Notes: a model not told the origin generated them from the sequence alone. DNA of 41,390 nt from RGIG6165 sp045538835 (GCA_045538835.1 JAZQEF010000005.1:1-41390); one strand, 5' to 3'; counted from the stretch's first letter, positions 6,902 to 13,738 are shown. Translations and numbers: made by a program.

Positions 6902-7429
6902 ATGTCTGAAGATGCAGCAAAGTGGTATGTAGTGCATACCTACTCCGGTTATGAGAATAAGGTAATGACCAATCTTGAAAAAATCGTGGAGAACAGAAAA
7001 CTTCATGATGTGATTCTTGATGTCAAGATACCTACGGAAACGGTTGTTGAAGTAAAAGAAAATAATGAAGAAAAGGAAACAGAAAGAAAACTGTTTCCCG
7101 GATATGTAATGGTCAAAATGGTTATGTCGGATGATACATGGCATGTCGTATGCAGCATTCGCGGCTGCACAGGCTTTGTAGGTCCCGGCGGTAAGCCTGT
7201 TCCTCTTACAGATAAAGAGGTTGAGGCGTTTGGCGTTGAAGTTCGCACCATGAACGTCAAGTTCAAGGAAGGTGATGCGGTCAAGGTCATCGCAGGTCCG
7301 CTTGCCGGAAATACCGGTACGGTGGAAGATGTAAATCCGAATACCAAGAAGATCAGAGTAATGGTATCCATGTTCGGACGTCCGATGCCTGTAGAGTTAG
7401 ATCTCAGTCAGGTCGAGGAAGCCGAATAA
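6902..7429 (+). CDS. nusG: Transcription termination/antitermination protein NusG
   Basis: 175 residues. An N-terminal NGN domain begins KWYVVHTYSGYENKV and includes LFPGYVMVKM and RGCTGFVGPGGKPVPL. The C-terminal KOW domain has EGDAVKVIAGPLAGNTGTVEDV. It binds RNA polymerase and Spt5-like sites to modulate elongation and pausing. It lies 15 bases after secE in the standard secE-nusG pair. Confidence 0.97.
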   Translation: MSEDAAKWYVVHTYSGYENKVMTNLEKIVENRKLHDVILDVKIPTETVVEVKENNEEKETERKLFPGYVMVKMVMSDDTWHVVCSIRGCTGFVGPGGKPVPLTDKEVEAFGVEVRTMNVKFKEGDAVKVIAGPLAGNTGTVEDVNPNTKKIRVMVSMFGRPMPVELDLSQVEEAE

Positions 7430-7462
7430 AAACAGTTAACTGGCACATCGGTGCTTGTTATA

Positions 7463-7504
7463 GTGGGAGGAATACAAATTTATTTAAGGTATTCCGCTTA
7501 CCAC
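7463..7504 (+). promoter_or_regulatory. L1-type autoregulatory leader before rplK
   Basis: The leader pairs GGAATAC with GTATTCC inside outer GTGGG / ACCAC arms: GTGGGAGGA ... TTCCGC ... ACCAC. The same pattern recurs before rplA (7965-7995) and resembles the L1-binding site of 23S rRNA, the known way L1 represses its own operon. The call is by motif similarity and the repeat within this operon. Confidence 0.6.
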
Positions 7505-7526
7505 ATTTAGTCAAGGAGGTGTAAAC

Positions 7527-7952
7527 ATGGCTCAGAAAGTTACCGGTTTTATCAAACTGCAGATTGAAGCAGGAAAGGCAAGTCCTGCACCACCGGTAGG
7601 TCCGGCACTCGGTCAGCACGGTGTCAACATCATGCAGTTTACAAAAGAATTCAATGAGAGAACAAAAGACAATATGGGTATGATAATCCCTGTTGTTATC
7701 ACAGTCTATGCAGACCGTTCATTCACCTTTATCACAAAGACTCCGCCGGCAGCAGTTCTTATAAAGAAGGCAGCAGGCATTGAGACTGCTTCGGGTACTC
7801 CGAACAAGACAAAGGTCGCAAAGCTTACTAAGGAACAGGTTCAGAAGATAGCAGAGACAAAGATGCCTGACCTTAATGCGTCATCTATCGAAAGTGCGAT
7901 GAGCATGATCGCAGGTACTGCAAGAAGCATGGGCGTAACCGTAGAGGACTAA
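7527..7952 (+). CDS. rplK: 50S ribosomal protein L11
   Basis: 141 residues, exactly the usual length. N-terminal KLQIEAGKASPAPPVGPALG and C-terminal IAGTARSMGVTVED are diagnostic. L11 forms the GTPase-associated centre with 23S rRNA and L10/L12. The start follows AAGGAGGTG. It is followed by rplA with a regulatory leader between them. Confidence 0.98.
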   Translation: MAQKVTGFIKLQIEAGKASPAPPVGPALGQHGVNIMQFTKEFNERTKDNMGMIIPVVITVYADRSFTFITKTPPAAVLIKKAAGIETASGTPNKTKVAKLTKEQVQKIAETKMPDLNASSIESAMSMIAGTARSMGVTVED

Positions 7953-7964
7953 GCCCGTAAATTT

Positions 7965-7995
7965 GTGGGAGGATATGAAATTCCGCAATAACCAC
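7965..7995 (+). promoter_or_regulatory. Second L1-type autoregulatory leader, before rplA
   Basis: GTGGGAGGATATGAAATTCC followed by GCAATAACCAC: the same GTGGGAGG ... TTCCGC ... ACCAC arrangement as before rplK, ending about 15 bases before the rplA start. Two copies suggest L1 can act on both cistrons. Confidence 0.6.
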
Positions 7996-8011
7996 GATAG
8001 GAGGATAATCT

Positions 8012-8707
8012 GTGAAAAGAGGAAAGAAATATATTGACAGCGCAAAGCTGATCGATAAGTCAAAGTTATATGACTCTGCCGAAGCTCTCGAACTCGTATG
8101 CAAGACAGCAAAGGCAAAGTTTGATGAAACACTTGAAGTACACCTTAAGATGGGTGTTGACTCAAGACACGCTGACCAGCAGGTTAGAGGTGCAGTCGTA
8201 CTTCCGCACGGTACAGGTAAGACAGTAAGAGTACTTGTATTTGCGAAAGGCGACAAGATAAAGGAAGCTGAAGAGGCAGGTGCTGACTATGTTGGCTCCG
8301 AAGAACTCGTAGCTAAAATTACAGGCGAAAACTGGTTTGATTTCGACATCGTTGTTGCAACACCCGATATGATGGGCGTTGTTGGTCGTCTCGGTAAGGT
8401 GCTTGGTCCTAAGGGTCTTATGCCTACACCTAAGGCTGGCACAGTAACAATGGATGTTGCTAAGGCTATCGCTGAGATCAAAGCCGGTAAGATCGAGTAC
8501 AGACTTGATAAGACCAATATTATTCACTGCCCCGTAGGTAAGGTGTCATTCGGTCCCGAAAAACTCGGCGAAAACCTTGATACACTTATGAATGCAATCG
8601 TTAAGGCAAGACCTGCGGCTGCAAAGGGTCAGTACATCAGAAGTTGCGTTATCGCAACTACTATGGGTCCCGGCATCAAAATCAATTCTTCTAAGTTCGG
8701 TGCTTAA
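8012..8707 (+). CDS. rplA: 50S ribosomal protein L1
   Basis: 231 residues starting with GTG, set by AGGAGG at about 7999-8004. Family stretches: RGAVVLPHGTGKTVRVLVFA, VVGRLGKVLGPKGLMPTPK and the C-terminal ATTMGPGIKI. L1 builds the ribosomal L1 stalk and typically represses translation of the rplK-rplA mRNA. A new promoter follows, so rplJ-rplL can be transcribed separately. Confidence 0.98.
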   Translation: MKRGKKYIDSAKLIDKSKLYDSAEALELVCKTAKAKFDETLEVHLKMGVDSRHADQQVRGAVVLPHGTGKTVRVLVFAKGDKIKEAEEAGADYVGSEELVAKITGENWFDFDIVVATPDMMGVVGRLGKVLGPKGLMPTPKAGTVTMDVAKAIAEIKAGKIEYRLDKTNIIHCPVGKVSFGPEKLGENLDTLMNAIVKARPAAAKGQYIRSCVIATTMGPGIKINSSKFGA

Positions 8708-8714
8708 AAAGTTC

Positions 8715-8743
8715 TTGACATATAGAAGAATTGCTGATACAAT
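8715..8743 (+). promoter_or_regulatory. SigmaA promoter of rplJ-rplL
   Basis: TTGACA (8715-8720), 17-bp spacer, TACAAT (8738-8743), immediately after rplA. Confidence 0.88.
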
Positions 8744-8748
8744 AAATT

Positions 8749-8880
8749 AGTCATCTGACGGATTAGATCCGTCTCCGAAGACAGCAGGTACCAAACGGTT
8801 TAAATATCCTGCCGAGGAAGATGTGAGAATTACTATGTGATTTTAATGCACCTTCCTGTTTAAGAAGGTGCATTTTCTTA
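8749..8880 (+). promoter_or_regulatory. L10 leader with terminator
   Basis: The rplJ leader contains the conserved CCGAAGACAGCAGGTACC and TCCTGCCGAGGAAGATGTGA blocks of the Firmicutes L10 leader, then a hairpin GCACCTTC / GAAGGTGC with a T-rich tail (ATTTTCTT) about 40 bases before rplJ. In this family excess L10-L12 complex binds the leader and lowers expression; the hairpin suggests transcription attenuation. Confidence 0.87.
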
Positions 8881-8922
8881 TGTCTTCGGTATTTAACTAA
8901 AATACGGAGGTGAAACCCAAAC

Positions 8923-9420
8923 ATGGCAAGTGAGAAAATCTTAAATGCCAAGAAGGAAGCTGTTGCGGCTCTCATTGAGAGACTTAAGAATTCAGCTGCC
9001 GGCGTGATCGTAGATTACAAAGGTACAACAGTTGAAGATGATACAGCACTTCGTCGTGAAATGCGTGAAGCAGGCGTTGAGTACACAGTTGTCAAGAACA
9101 CACTTCTCAGATTCGCTGTCAGAGAGACAGGTCTTGAAGAAGTTGAAAGCGTGCTCGAAGGCACAACAGCTATTGCAACATCAACTGATGATGTTATTGC
9201 TCCCGCAAAGATTCTCTGCGGTTTTGCAGAAAAACACGACAACTTTACAGTAAAAGCAGGCTTTGTTGACGGAAAGGTAGTTTCTCTCGACGAAGTACAG
9301 GCGCTCGCAAAGACACCTTCAAAGGAAACACTGCTTACACAGCTTGTATTTACTTTGAATGCGCCCATCAAGAACCTTGCAGTCGTTCTCAATCAGATTG
9401 CAGAAAAGCAGGAAGCGTAA
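8923..9420 (+). CDS. rplJ: 50S ribosomal protein L10
   Basis: 165 residues. The N-terminal AAGVIVDYKGTTVEDDTALR and VEYTVVKNTLLRFAV mark the rRNA-binding domain; the C-terminal helix (NLAVVLNQIAEKQ) carries L7/L12 dimers. Start by ACGGAGGTG. It is autogenously regulated through the leader upstream and followed by rplL after 42 bases. Confidence 0.98.
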   Translation: MASEKILNAKKEAVAALIERLKNSAAGVIVDYKGTTVEDDTALRREMREAGVEYTVVKNTLLRFAVRETGLEEVESVLEGTTAIATSTDDVIAPAKILCGFAEKHDNFTVKAGFVDGKVVSLDEVQALAKTPSKETLLTQLVFTLNAPIKNLAVVLNQIAEKQEA

Positions 9421-9462
9421 AGCTCCAGACTACTATAATTATAATTACGGAGGAATATTACA

Positions 9463-9837
9463 ATGAGCGAAAAAATCGAAAAATTTGTTGAAGAAGTAAA
9501 AACTCTTTCAGTTCTTGAACTTTCAGAACTCGTTAAGGCACTTGAAGAAGAATTTGGCGTATCAGCTGCAGCAGCAGTTGTAGCAGCAGCACCCGCAGCA
9601 GGCGGTGCAGCAGCTGCTGAAGAAAAGTCAGAATTCACAGTTGCACTTGCTGAAACAGGTGCTAACAAGATCGCTGTTATCAAGGTTGTTCGTGAACTTA
9701 CAGGCCTCGGTCTTAAGGAAGCTAAGGACCTCGTTGACGGTGCACCTTCTACAATTAAGGAAGGCGTAGCTAAGGATGAAGCAGAAGCAATGAAGGCTAA
9801 ACTCGAAGAAGCAGGCGCTAAGGTAGAACTTAAGTAA
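9463..9837 (+). CDS. rplL: 50S ribosomal protein L7/L12
   Basis: 124 residues: an N-terminal dimerisation helix, an Ala-rich hinge (about residues 38-52) and a C-terminal domain with EFTVALAETGANKIAVIKVV and LGLKEAKDLVDGAP, which recruits translation factors. A strong terminator and then tRNA-Lys follow; rpoB-rpoC, the usual next genes in many bacteria, are absent. Confidence 0.98.
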   Translation: MSEKIEKFVEEVKTLSVLELSELVKALEEEFGVSAAAAVVAAAPAAGGAAAAEEKSEFTVALAETGANKIAVIKVVRELTGLGLKEAKDLVDGAPSTIKEGVAKDEAEAMKAKLEEAGAKVELK

Positions 9838-9860
9838 TTTTAGTTAAATGACAAGGAAGT

Positions 9861-9898
9861 GGGGACACGTAAAGTCCGTGTCCCCATTTTTTATTTTG
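9861..9898 (+). terminator. Terminator of the ribosomal protein operon
   Basis: Stem GGGGACACG / CGTGTCCCC, loop TAAAGTC, then ATTTTTTATTTT. Confidence 0.92.
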
Positions 9899-9916
9899 TT
9901 CTACTGCGAAAAACGC

Positions 9917-9945
9917 TTGACACAAAGGACTTCAAGTGATATAAT
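9917..9945 (+). promoter_or_regulatory. SigmaA promoter of tRNA-Lys
   Basis: Perfect -35 TTGACA (9917-9922), 17-bp spacer, perfect -10 TATAAT (9940-9945); start expected near 9952, 15 bases before the tRNA. Confidence 0.92.
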
Positions 9946-9966
9946 ACTAAAGCGTTGAGAATAAAT

Positions 9967-10042
9967 GATTCATTAGCTCAGTCGGCAGAGCACCTGCCTT
10001 TTAAGCAGGGTGTCCCGAGTTCGAATCTCGGATGAGTCACCA
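9967..10042 (+). tRNA. tRNA-Lys (anticodon UUU)
   Basis: 76 bases including encoded CCA. Acceptor arms GATTCAT / ATGAGTC (one G-U), D arm GCTC / GAGC, anticodon stem CCTGC / GCAGG with loop CTTTTAA giving anticodon TTT, and T arm CCGAG / CTCGG with loop TTCGAAT. It has its own promoter and terminator. Its last 18 bases recur at 10240-10257. Confidence 0.97.
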
Positions 10043-10080
10043 AAGAAAGAGAAGACACATCAGTGTCTTCTCTTTCTTTA
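10042..10080 (+). terminator. Terminator of tRNA-Lys
   Basis: A 17-bp perfect stem, AAAGAAAGAGAAGACAC / GTGTCTTCTCTTTCTTT with loop ATCA, beginning at the last base of the tRNA. Confidence 0.85.
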
Positions 10081-10239
10081 TTTGGTAACCCGTACGGGAC
10101 TGAGAACCTTTTTGCGAAGCAAAAGCGTTCGTCGAAGCAGCCGCAAAACTGCGATAAGTTTTGCGAACTGTGAAGTCGGGAGCACACGAAAGATTTCGGA
10201 TACCGCCCGGGGTGGTCGAAAAATGAGTGAGCGCACCGT
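10081..10239. other. Non-coding spacer between two copies of the tRNA-Lys 3' end
   Basis: No credible gene. It holds short fold-backs, for example TTTGC GAA GCAAA near 10115 and GCAAAACT / AGTTTTGC near 10143-10164. It opens with TGGTAACCCGTACGGGACT, which loosely recalls the 3' end of a minus-strand tRNA (TGG plus a T-arm-like stretch) but cannot be completed into a tRNA. Probably decayed duplicated or inserted DNA. Confidence 0.5.
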
Positions 10240-10257
10240 ATCTCGGATGAGTCACCA
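10240..10257 (+). repeat. Second copy of the tRNA-Lys 3' end (18-bp direct repeat)
   Basis: ATCTCGGATGAGTCACCA, identical to the tRNA-Lys 3' end at 10025-10042 and 215 bp away. It is followed by its own terminator, like the real tRNA. This is the pattern of an attachment-site pair or of a partial tRNA duplication. No integrase is nearby. Confidence 0.85.
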
Positions 10258-10260
10258 GAA

Positions 10261-10290
10261 AAAAGACTATTCGAAAGAATAGTCTTTTTT
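10261..10290 (+). terminator. Terminator after the tRNA-tail copy
   Basis: Stem AAAAGACTATTC / GAATAGTCTTTT, loop GAAA, then T6. Confidence 0.85.
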
Positions 10291-10291
10291 C

Positions 10292-10440
10292 ATCGATATA
10301 AATCTCTTGCGAGATTTTCGATATGTCATAAATGACTCGATATGTGCTGACGCACTCGATATCTCGCTAATGCGACGAGATTTATATCATATCGAATTTA
10401 CGAAGTAAATATATCGGGCAGACGAAGTCTGCATATCGAC
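10292..10440. repeat. Cluster of six small hairpins punctuated by TCGATAT / ATATCGA
   Basis: Six consecutive short fold-backs: AAATCTC/GAGATTT (10300-10317), GTCAT/ATGAC (10325-10336), GTGC/GCAC (10344-10355), TCGC/GCGA (about 10364-10375), ATTTAC/GTAAAT (10396-10410) and GCAGAC/GTCTGC (10418-10432). Each is separated by a 7-base unit, TCGATAT before and between the first hairpins and ATATCG(A/G) after the later ones, so the block is roughly mirror-symmetric. Larger pairing is possible between ATAAATCTC at 10298 and GAGATTTAT at 10377. There is no open reading frame. It resembles a palindromic repeat element or a structured RNA; identity unknown. Confidence 0.75.
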
Positions 10441-10476
10441 AAAACATATTGCATCCATTTTGAACATGAAAACTGG

Positions 10477-10508
10477 AAAAAGCATCGACTTTGTCGGTGC
10501 TTTTGTTG
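10477..10508 (+). terminator. Terminator-like hairpin
   Basis: AAAAAGCATCGAC / GTCGGTGCTTTTG with a 3-base loop and a T-rich tail. It is the third terminator-like hairpin after tRNA-Lys and insulates the next gene. Confidence 0.6.
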
Positions 10509-10519
10509 TTTGCCCTGTA

Positions 10520-10548
10520 TTGACTTTGCAAAGGAAATAATATAGAAT
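10520..10548 (+). promoter_or_regulatory. SigmaA promoter of the YczE-like gene
   Basis: TTGACT (10520-10525), 17-bp spacer, TAGAAT (10543-10548). The start is expected near 10555, only about 22 bases before a terminator hairpin. Confidence 0.75.
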
Positions 10549-10576
10549 CATTCTAAACGTGACATGGTAAATAACT

Positions 10577-10621
10577 CAACTTTTCGTGTTTCTTTATCAA
10601 ACACGAAAAGTTGCTTTTTTT
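10577..10621 (+). terminator. Terminator (attenuator) inside the leader of the YczE-like gene
   Basis: A 15-bp perfect stem CAACTTTTCGTGTTT / AAACACGAAAAGTTG followed by CTTTTTTT, lying between the promoter and the ribosome binding site (TGGAG at about 10621-10625). Transcription would have to read through it to express the gene. No known riboswitch fits the short upstream leader. Confidence 0.75.
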
Positions 10622-10630
10622 GGAGTCATT

Positions 10631-11314
10631 ATGAAAAGAAAAGTCTTTTATACAGAACTTGCATATGTTTTTGGTGTAGTAATACTTGCTATTGGAACTG
10701 CTTTTATGGAACATGCAGATTTTGGTGTTTCGATGGTCGTGGCACCGGCATATTTGCTGCATCTGAAGGTGTCTGAGTTTTTACCGTTTTTTACTTTTGG
10801 TATGGCAGAGTATGTGCTGCAGGCAGTCCTTTTGATTTTTATGATGTTACTGCTTCGTAAAGTGAAACTTTCATATTTCTTTTCGTTTGTAACTACCGTA
10901 ATATACGGCATAGTGCTGGATCTTGCTATTGCGTTGATCGCGCATATCCCTGCAAATACACTTGTCAGCAGAAGCATTTTTTATGTCATTGGTATGCCGC
11001 TTTGCTCTCTGGGCGTGGCTTTTCTTTTTCATACATACATTCCTCCTGCGGCATACGAACTCTTTGTAAAAGAGGTGTCTGCAAAGTATGGATTTGACAT
11101 ACATAAATTCAAAATAATCTATGACTATACAAGTTGCCTTGTCAGCATAGCGCTTTCCTTTGCCTTTTTTGGTATGTGGCACTTTGAGGGAATAAATGTA
11201 GGAACAGTGATATGCGCATTGTGCAACGGTGTATGCATAAGCCTGTTCACTAAACTTCTCGAAAAAAGATGGACATTTGGAGACCGCTTCAAAAAGCATT
11301 ACTGCTTCGATTAA
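10631..11314 (+). CDS. YczE/YyaS-like integral membrane protein (DUF6198 type)
   Basis: 227 residues from ATG 10631; an upstream in-frame ATG at 10586 lies inside the terminator stem and is rejected. The protein has about five hydrophobic helices. The N-terminal pattern ELAYVFGVVILAIGTAFMEH-ADFGVSMVVAPAYLL (described in two parts) is typical of the YitT/YczE membrane family, whose function is not established. A Cys- and aromatic-rich tail follows the last helix. It has its own promoter and terminator, so it is monocistronic. Confidence 0.75.
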   Translation: MKRKVFYTELAYVFGVVILAIGTAFMEHADFGVSMVVAPAYLLHLKVSEFLPFFTFGMAEYVLQAVLLIFMMLLLRKVKLSYFFSFVTTVIYGIVLDLAIALIAHIPANTLVSRSIFYVIGMPLCSLGVAFLFHTYIPPAAYELFVKEVSAKYGFDIHKFKIIYDYTSCLVSIALSFAFFGMWHFEGINVGTVICALCNGVCISLFTKLLEKRWTFGDRFKKHYCFD

Positions 11315-11319
11315 ATATG

Positions 11320-11350
11320 AAAGAGCAAGACTAAAATCTTGCTCTTTTTA
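11320..11350 (+). terminator. Terminator after the YczE-like gene
   Basis: Stem AAAGAGCAAGA / TCTTGCTCTTT, loop CTAAAA, then T-rich tail. Confidence 0.88.
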
Positions 11351-11353
11351 TAA

Positions 11354-11382
11354 TTGTTATCTTTGTTTTGCTGTGATATAAT
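11354..11382 (+). promoter_or_regulatory. SigmaA promoter of the PHP-DUF218 gene
   Basis: TTGTTA (11354-11359), 17-bp spacer, TATAAT (11377-11382); leader of about 75 bases. Confidence 0.7.
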
Positions 11383-11465
11383 AAAATAATCTAAGGTGTT
11401 TTACATACTATATGCGAATTTGATTTCTTGCAGAAATAAATAACTCGACATAGAAAGGTGATATA

Positions 11466-12755
11466 ATGTATAAAACTGAAACTCATTTACATGTATCGGA
11501 AGTCAGTCCTTGCGGCAAGTTAAAAGCGGCTGAAATGGTAAAGTTGTATCACGAGGCGGGATATACAACGGTATTTATTTCCGACCATTTCAATCAGGCT
11601 TATTTTGACGCGCTCGGAGATATACCGTGGCAGGATAAAATAACGATATTTCTGTCGGGATATTACAAGGCTAAAGAGGCGGCCAAAAATTACGGAATGA
11701 ATGTTCTTATGTCTGCTGAGATTGCTTTTGTCGGGAATCCCAATCATTATCTCATTTACGGCGCGACAAAGGACTTTTTGGATTCGTGTACGGATTTATG
11801 CAAAATGAGTGCCGAGGAATTTTATGAGAAAGCAAAAGCAAACGATGTTTTAGTTGTTCAGGCGCATCCTTACAGAGACGGTAAATGTTTTCCTACTCCG
11901 CAGTGTGTGGACGGCATGGAAATATTCAATTCCAATCCAAGACACGAAAATTTCAGCGATAAATGCGCTAAATGTGCCGCAGAAAACGGCTTGTACAAAT
12001 CAGCAGGCTCTGATGCGTACAGAGTGGAGGATGTAGGCAATGCCGGCGTTTTATCAGAATATGAGATAAAGAGTGCAGAAGATTTTATATCTCTTATCAA
12101 GAACGGAAAATTTGAAATATATAAGGGGAGTAATAATATGAAACTTTCACAGTTGGATGAAGCAAAATTAAATGATCTTACGATTGAGCAAAAGAGTGAA
12201 ATCGTATTCGGTAATTACCAAGACAGCGGAGTTAGCGCAGATGTTGCAATACTGCTCGGCGGCAACTTACTTTATGTTCCAAAGCGTGCTGAAATGGCTG
12301 CAAAACTTTATTTTGATGGCAGAGTAAAATATATTGTTCCGACCGGCGGAGTAGAGTGGGACAACAATGGTGAAAAAATCAGTGAGGCACTTTATATGAC
12401 TCGTTTACTTAAAGAAATGGGTGTCCCCGAAGATGTTATAATTCTTGAAAATGAAGCACGCACAACAAAAGAAAATATGCTTTATGCCGCAATACAACTT
12501 GGTCGTGCATTCAGAATAGCAGATATAAGACGGGTAATAATTGTCACATCACCGGGACATTTGAGAAGAAGTATGATGATAGGTAAATTACTTTTGCCAA
12601 GACATATGGAGATTTACGGTGTTGCGGCGGATTCAGAAGCGGAGAAGCCTGAAAACTGGCATAAATCAGATGCGACAGCAGTGCGTGTAGACAGAGAACT
12701 TGGCCTTCTGAAACGTTTTGTGGACGAAAAACTTGGTGAAGATATCGAATTTTAA
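11466..12755 (+). CDS. Fusion protein: PHP-type phosphoesterase + YdcF-like DUF218 domain
   Basis: 429 residues. Residues 1-215 form a PHP domain: metal-binding THLH at residues 6-9, FISDHFN, a central SAEIAF, VVQAHPYRDG and the late SAGSDAYR. Residues about 225-429 are a DUF218 (YdcF/SanA-like) domain: SADVAILLGGNLLYVPKRAE, VPTGGVEW, the conserved ENEARTTKENM and VTSPGHLRRSMMIGKLL. The joint is short (KGSNN) and immediately precedes Met225, which has its own GGGGAG ribosome binding site, so the DUF218 half may also be made alone. PHP domains hydrolyse phosphoesters; DUF218 proteins are poorly characterised, with nucleotide- or envelope-related roles proposed. The substrate is unknown. Translation continues into the SDR gene 25 bases on. 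Confidence 0.82.
   Translation: MYKTETHLHVSEVSPCGKLKAAEMVKLYHEAGYTTVFISDHFNQAYFDALGDIPWQDKITIFLSGYYKAKEAAKNYGMNVLMSAEIAFVGNPNHYLIYGATKDFLDSCTDLCKMSAEEFYEKAKANDVLVVQAHPYRDGKCFPTPQCVDGMEIFNSNPRHENFSDKCAKCAAENGLYKSAGSDAYRVEDVGNAGVLSEYEIKSAEDFISLIKNGKFEIYKGSNNMKLSQLDEAKLNDLTIEQKSEIVFGNYQDSGVSADVAILLGGNLLYVPKRAEMAAKLYFDGRVKYIVPTGGVEWDNNGEKISEALYMTRLLKEMGVPEDVIILENEARTTKENMLYAAIQLGRAFRIADIRRVIIVTSPGHLRRSMMIGKLLLPRHMEIYGVAADSEAEKPENWHKSDATAVRVDRELGLLKRFVDEKLGEDIEF
12124..12140 (+). promoter_or_regulatory. Internal ribosome binding site and ATG at the domain junction
   Basis: AAGGGGAG followed by TAATAAT and ATG at 12138-12140, in frame with the fusion gene and placed exactly between the PHP and DUF218 domains. 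Internal initiation would give a 205-residue DUF218 protein. It looks like the relic start site of a once separate gene. Confidence 0.65.
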
Positions 12756-12780
12756 CACATTAATGTAAAGGAGAGAATTT

Positions 12781-13581
12781 ATGAACTTTTTAAAAGGTAA
12801 AACAGCCATTATTACAGGTGCAGGTTATGCTGCTCTTGCAGACGGCAGATGCGGTTCTATCGGATACGGCATTGCCACTGCTTACGCTAAAGAGGGGGCA
12901 AACCTTGTCATAACAGGAAGAAACGTTGCAAAACTTGAAAAGGCAAAAGAGGAACTTGAGCGTCTTTATAACATAAAAGTGCTTGCACTGCCTGCCGATA
13001 TTTCAGACGGTGCGGACAATGAAGCAATAGCAAAAGATGTTGTACAGAAAGCAATTGATGAGTTTGGCAGAATAGACGTTCTTATCAACAATGCACAGGC
13101 GTCTGCATCGGGCGTTACGATACAGGACCATACTACAGAGCAGTTTAATCTCGCTATGTATTCGGGACTTTATGCGACTTTCTACTATATGAAAGCCTGC
13201 TATCCATACCTTAAGGAAACGAAGGGTAGTATTATCAACTTTGCATCAGGCGCAGGTCTGTTTGGCAATTACGGTCAGTGCTCGTACGCTGCCGCAAAAG
13301 AGGCGATAAGAGGTCTTTCAAGAGTTGCGGCTACTGAATGGGCAGGTGACGGTATAAACACAAACGTTGTATGTCCGCTTGCATGGACTGCACAACTTGA
13401 AAACTTTGAAAAGGCATATCCTGATGCATTCAAAGCAAATGTAAAAATGCCGCCTGCAGGACACTACGGCGATTCCGAACTTGAGATAGGCAGAGTTTGT
13501 GTACAACTTGCATCTCCCGATTTTAAATTTATGAACGGTGAAACGATAACTCTGGAAGGCGGAATGGGACTTCGTCCTTAA
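12781..13581 (+). CDS. Short-chain dehydrogenase/reductase
   Basis: 266 residues, classical SDR size. The Rossmann entry is TGAGYAALADGRCGSIGYGI, a TGxxxGxG motif with an inserted loop of several residues. Next come DVLINNAQ (normally NNAG), the catalytic Ser in IINFASGAG and the YxxxK pair in CSYAAAKEA. The C-terminal FMNGETITLEGGMGLRP is typical. The NAD(P)H-dependent substrate cannot be assigned. It has an AAAGGAGAG ribosome binding site and lies in the same transcriptional unit as the PHP-DUF218 gene. Confidence 0.9.
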   Translation: MNFLKGKTAIITGAGYAALADGRCGSIGYGIATAYAKEGANLVITGRNVAKLEKAKEELERLYNIKVLALPADISDGADNEAIAKDVVQKAIDEFGRIDVLINNAQASASGVTIQDHTTEQFNLAMYSGLYATFYYMKACYPYLKETKGSIINFASGAGLFGNYGQCSYAAAKEAIRGLSRVAATEWAGDGINTNVVCPLAWTAQLENFEKAYPDAFKANVKMPPAGHYGDSELEIGRVCVQLASPDFKFMNGETITLEGGMGLRP

Positions 13582-13582
13582 A

Positions 13583-13738
13583 ATGATAATGAAAAATGTA
13601 TTGCTTATAGGTGATTTAATACGTTTTGACCATCCGCCCAAAAGTCCGGGGTACGGAGTATATGTCAAAGATAAACTTAAAAGAGATCCCGGCAGGAAAA
13701 ACAGTAAACATATAGGAGACATATATGCAAAAATTTAA
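13583..13738 (+). pseudogene. Remnant of an SGNH/GDSL hydrolase N-terminus
   Basis: A 51-codon frame starting 2 bases after the SDR stop. It reads MKNVLLIGDLIR and then SPGYGVYVKDKL, matching the start of SGNH-hydrolase proteins (normally LIGDSIR...GYGxYVxxKL), then runs out and overlaps the next gene. The catalytic Ser of GDS is replaced by Leu (codon TTA, one base from TCA) and the rest of the enzyme is missing. I read it as a deletion remnant; it might still be translated as a short peptide. Confidence 0.6.

Noticed and set aside
10043..10239. Short frames of 70-90 codons after tRNA-Lys
   Set aside because: They have no ribosome binding sites, overlap hairpins on both strands and carry no protein-like pattern.
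10240..10257. A second tRNA gene
   Set aside because: Only the last 18 bases match; no D arm or anticodon arm can be built upstream.
10292..10440. Repeated words suggested a CRISPR array
   Set aside because: The repeated unit is only 7 bases, changes orientation and the segments between are self-complementary hairpins, not spacers. No cas genes are near.
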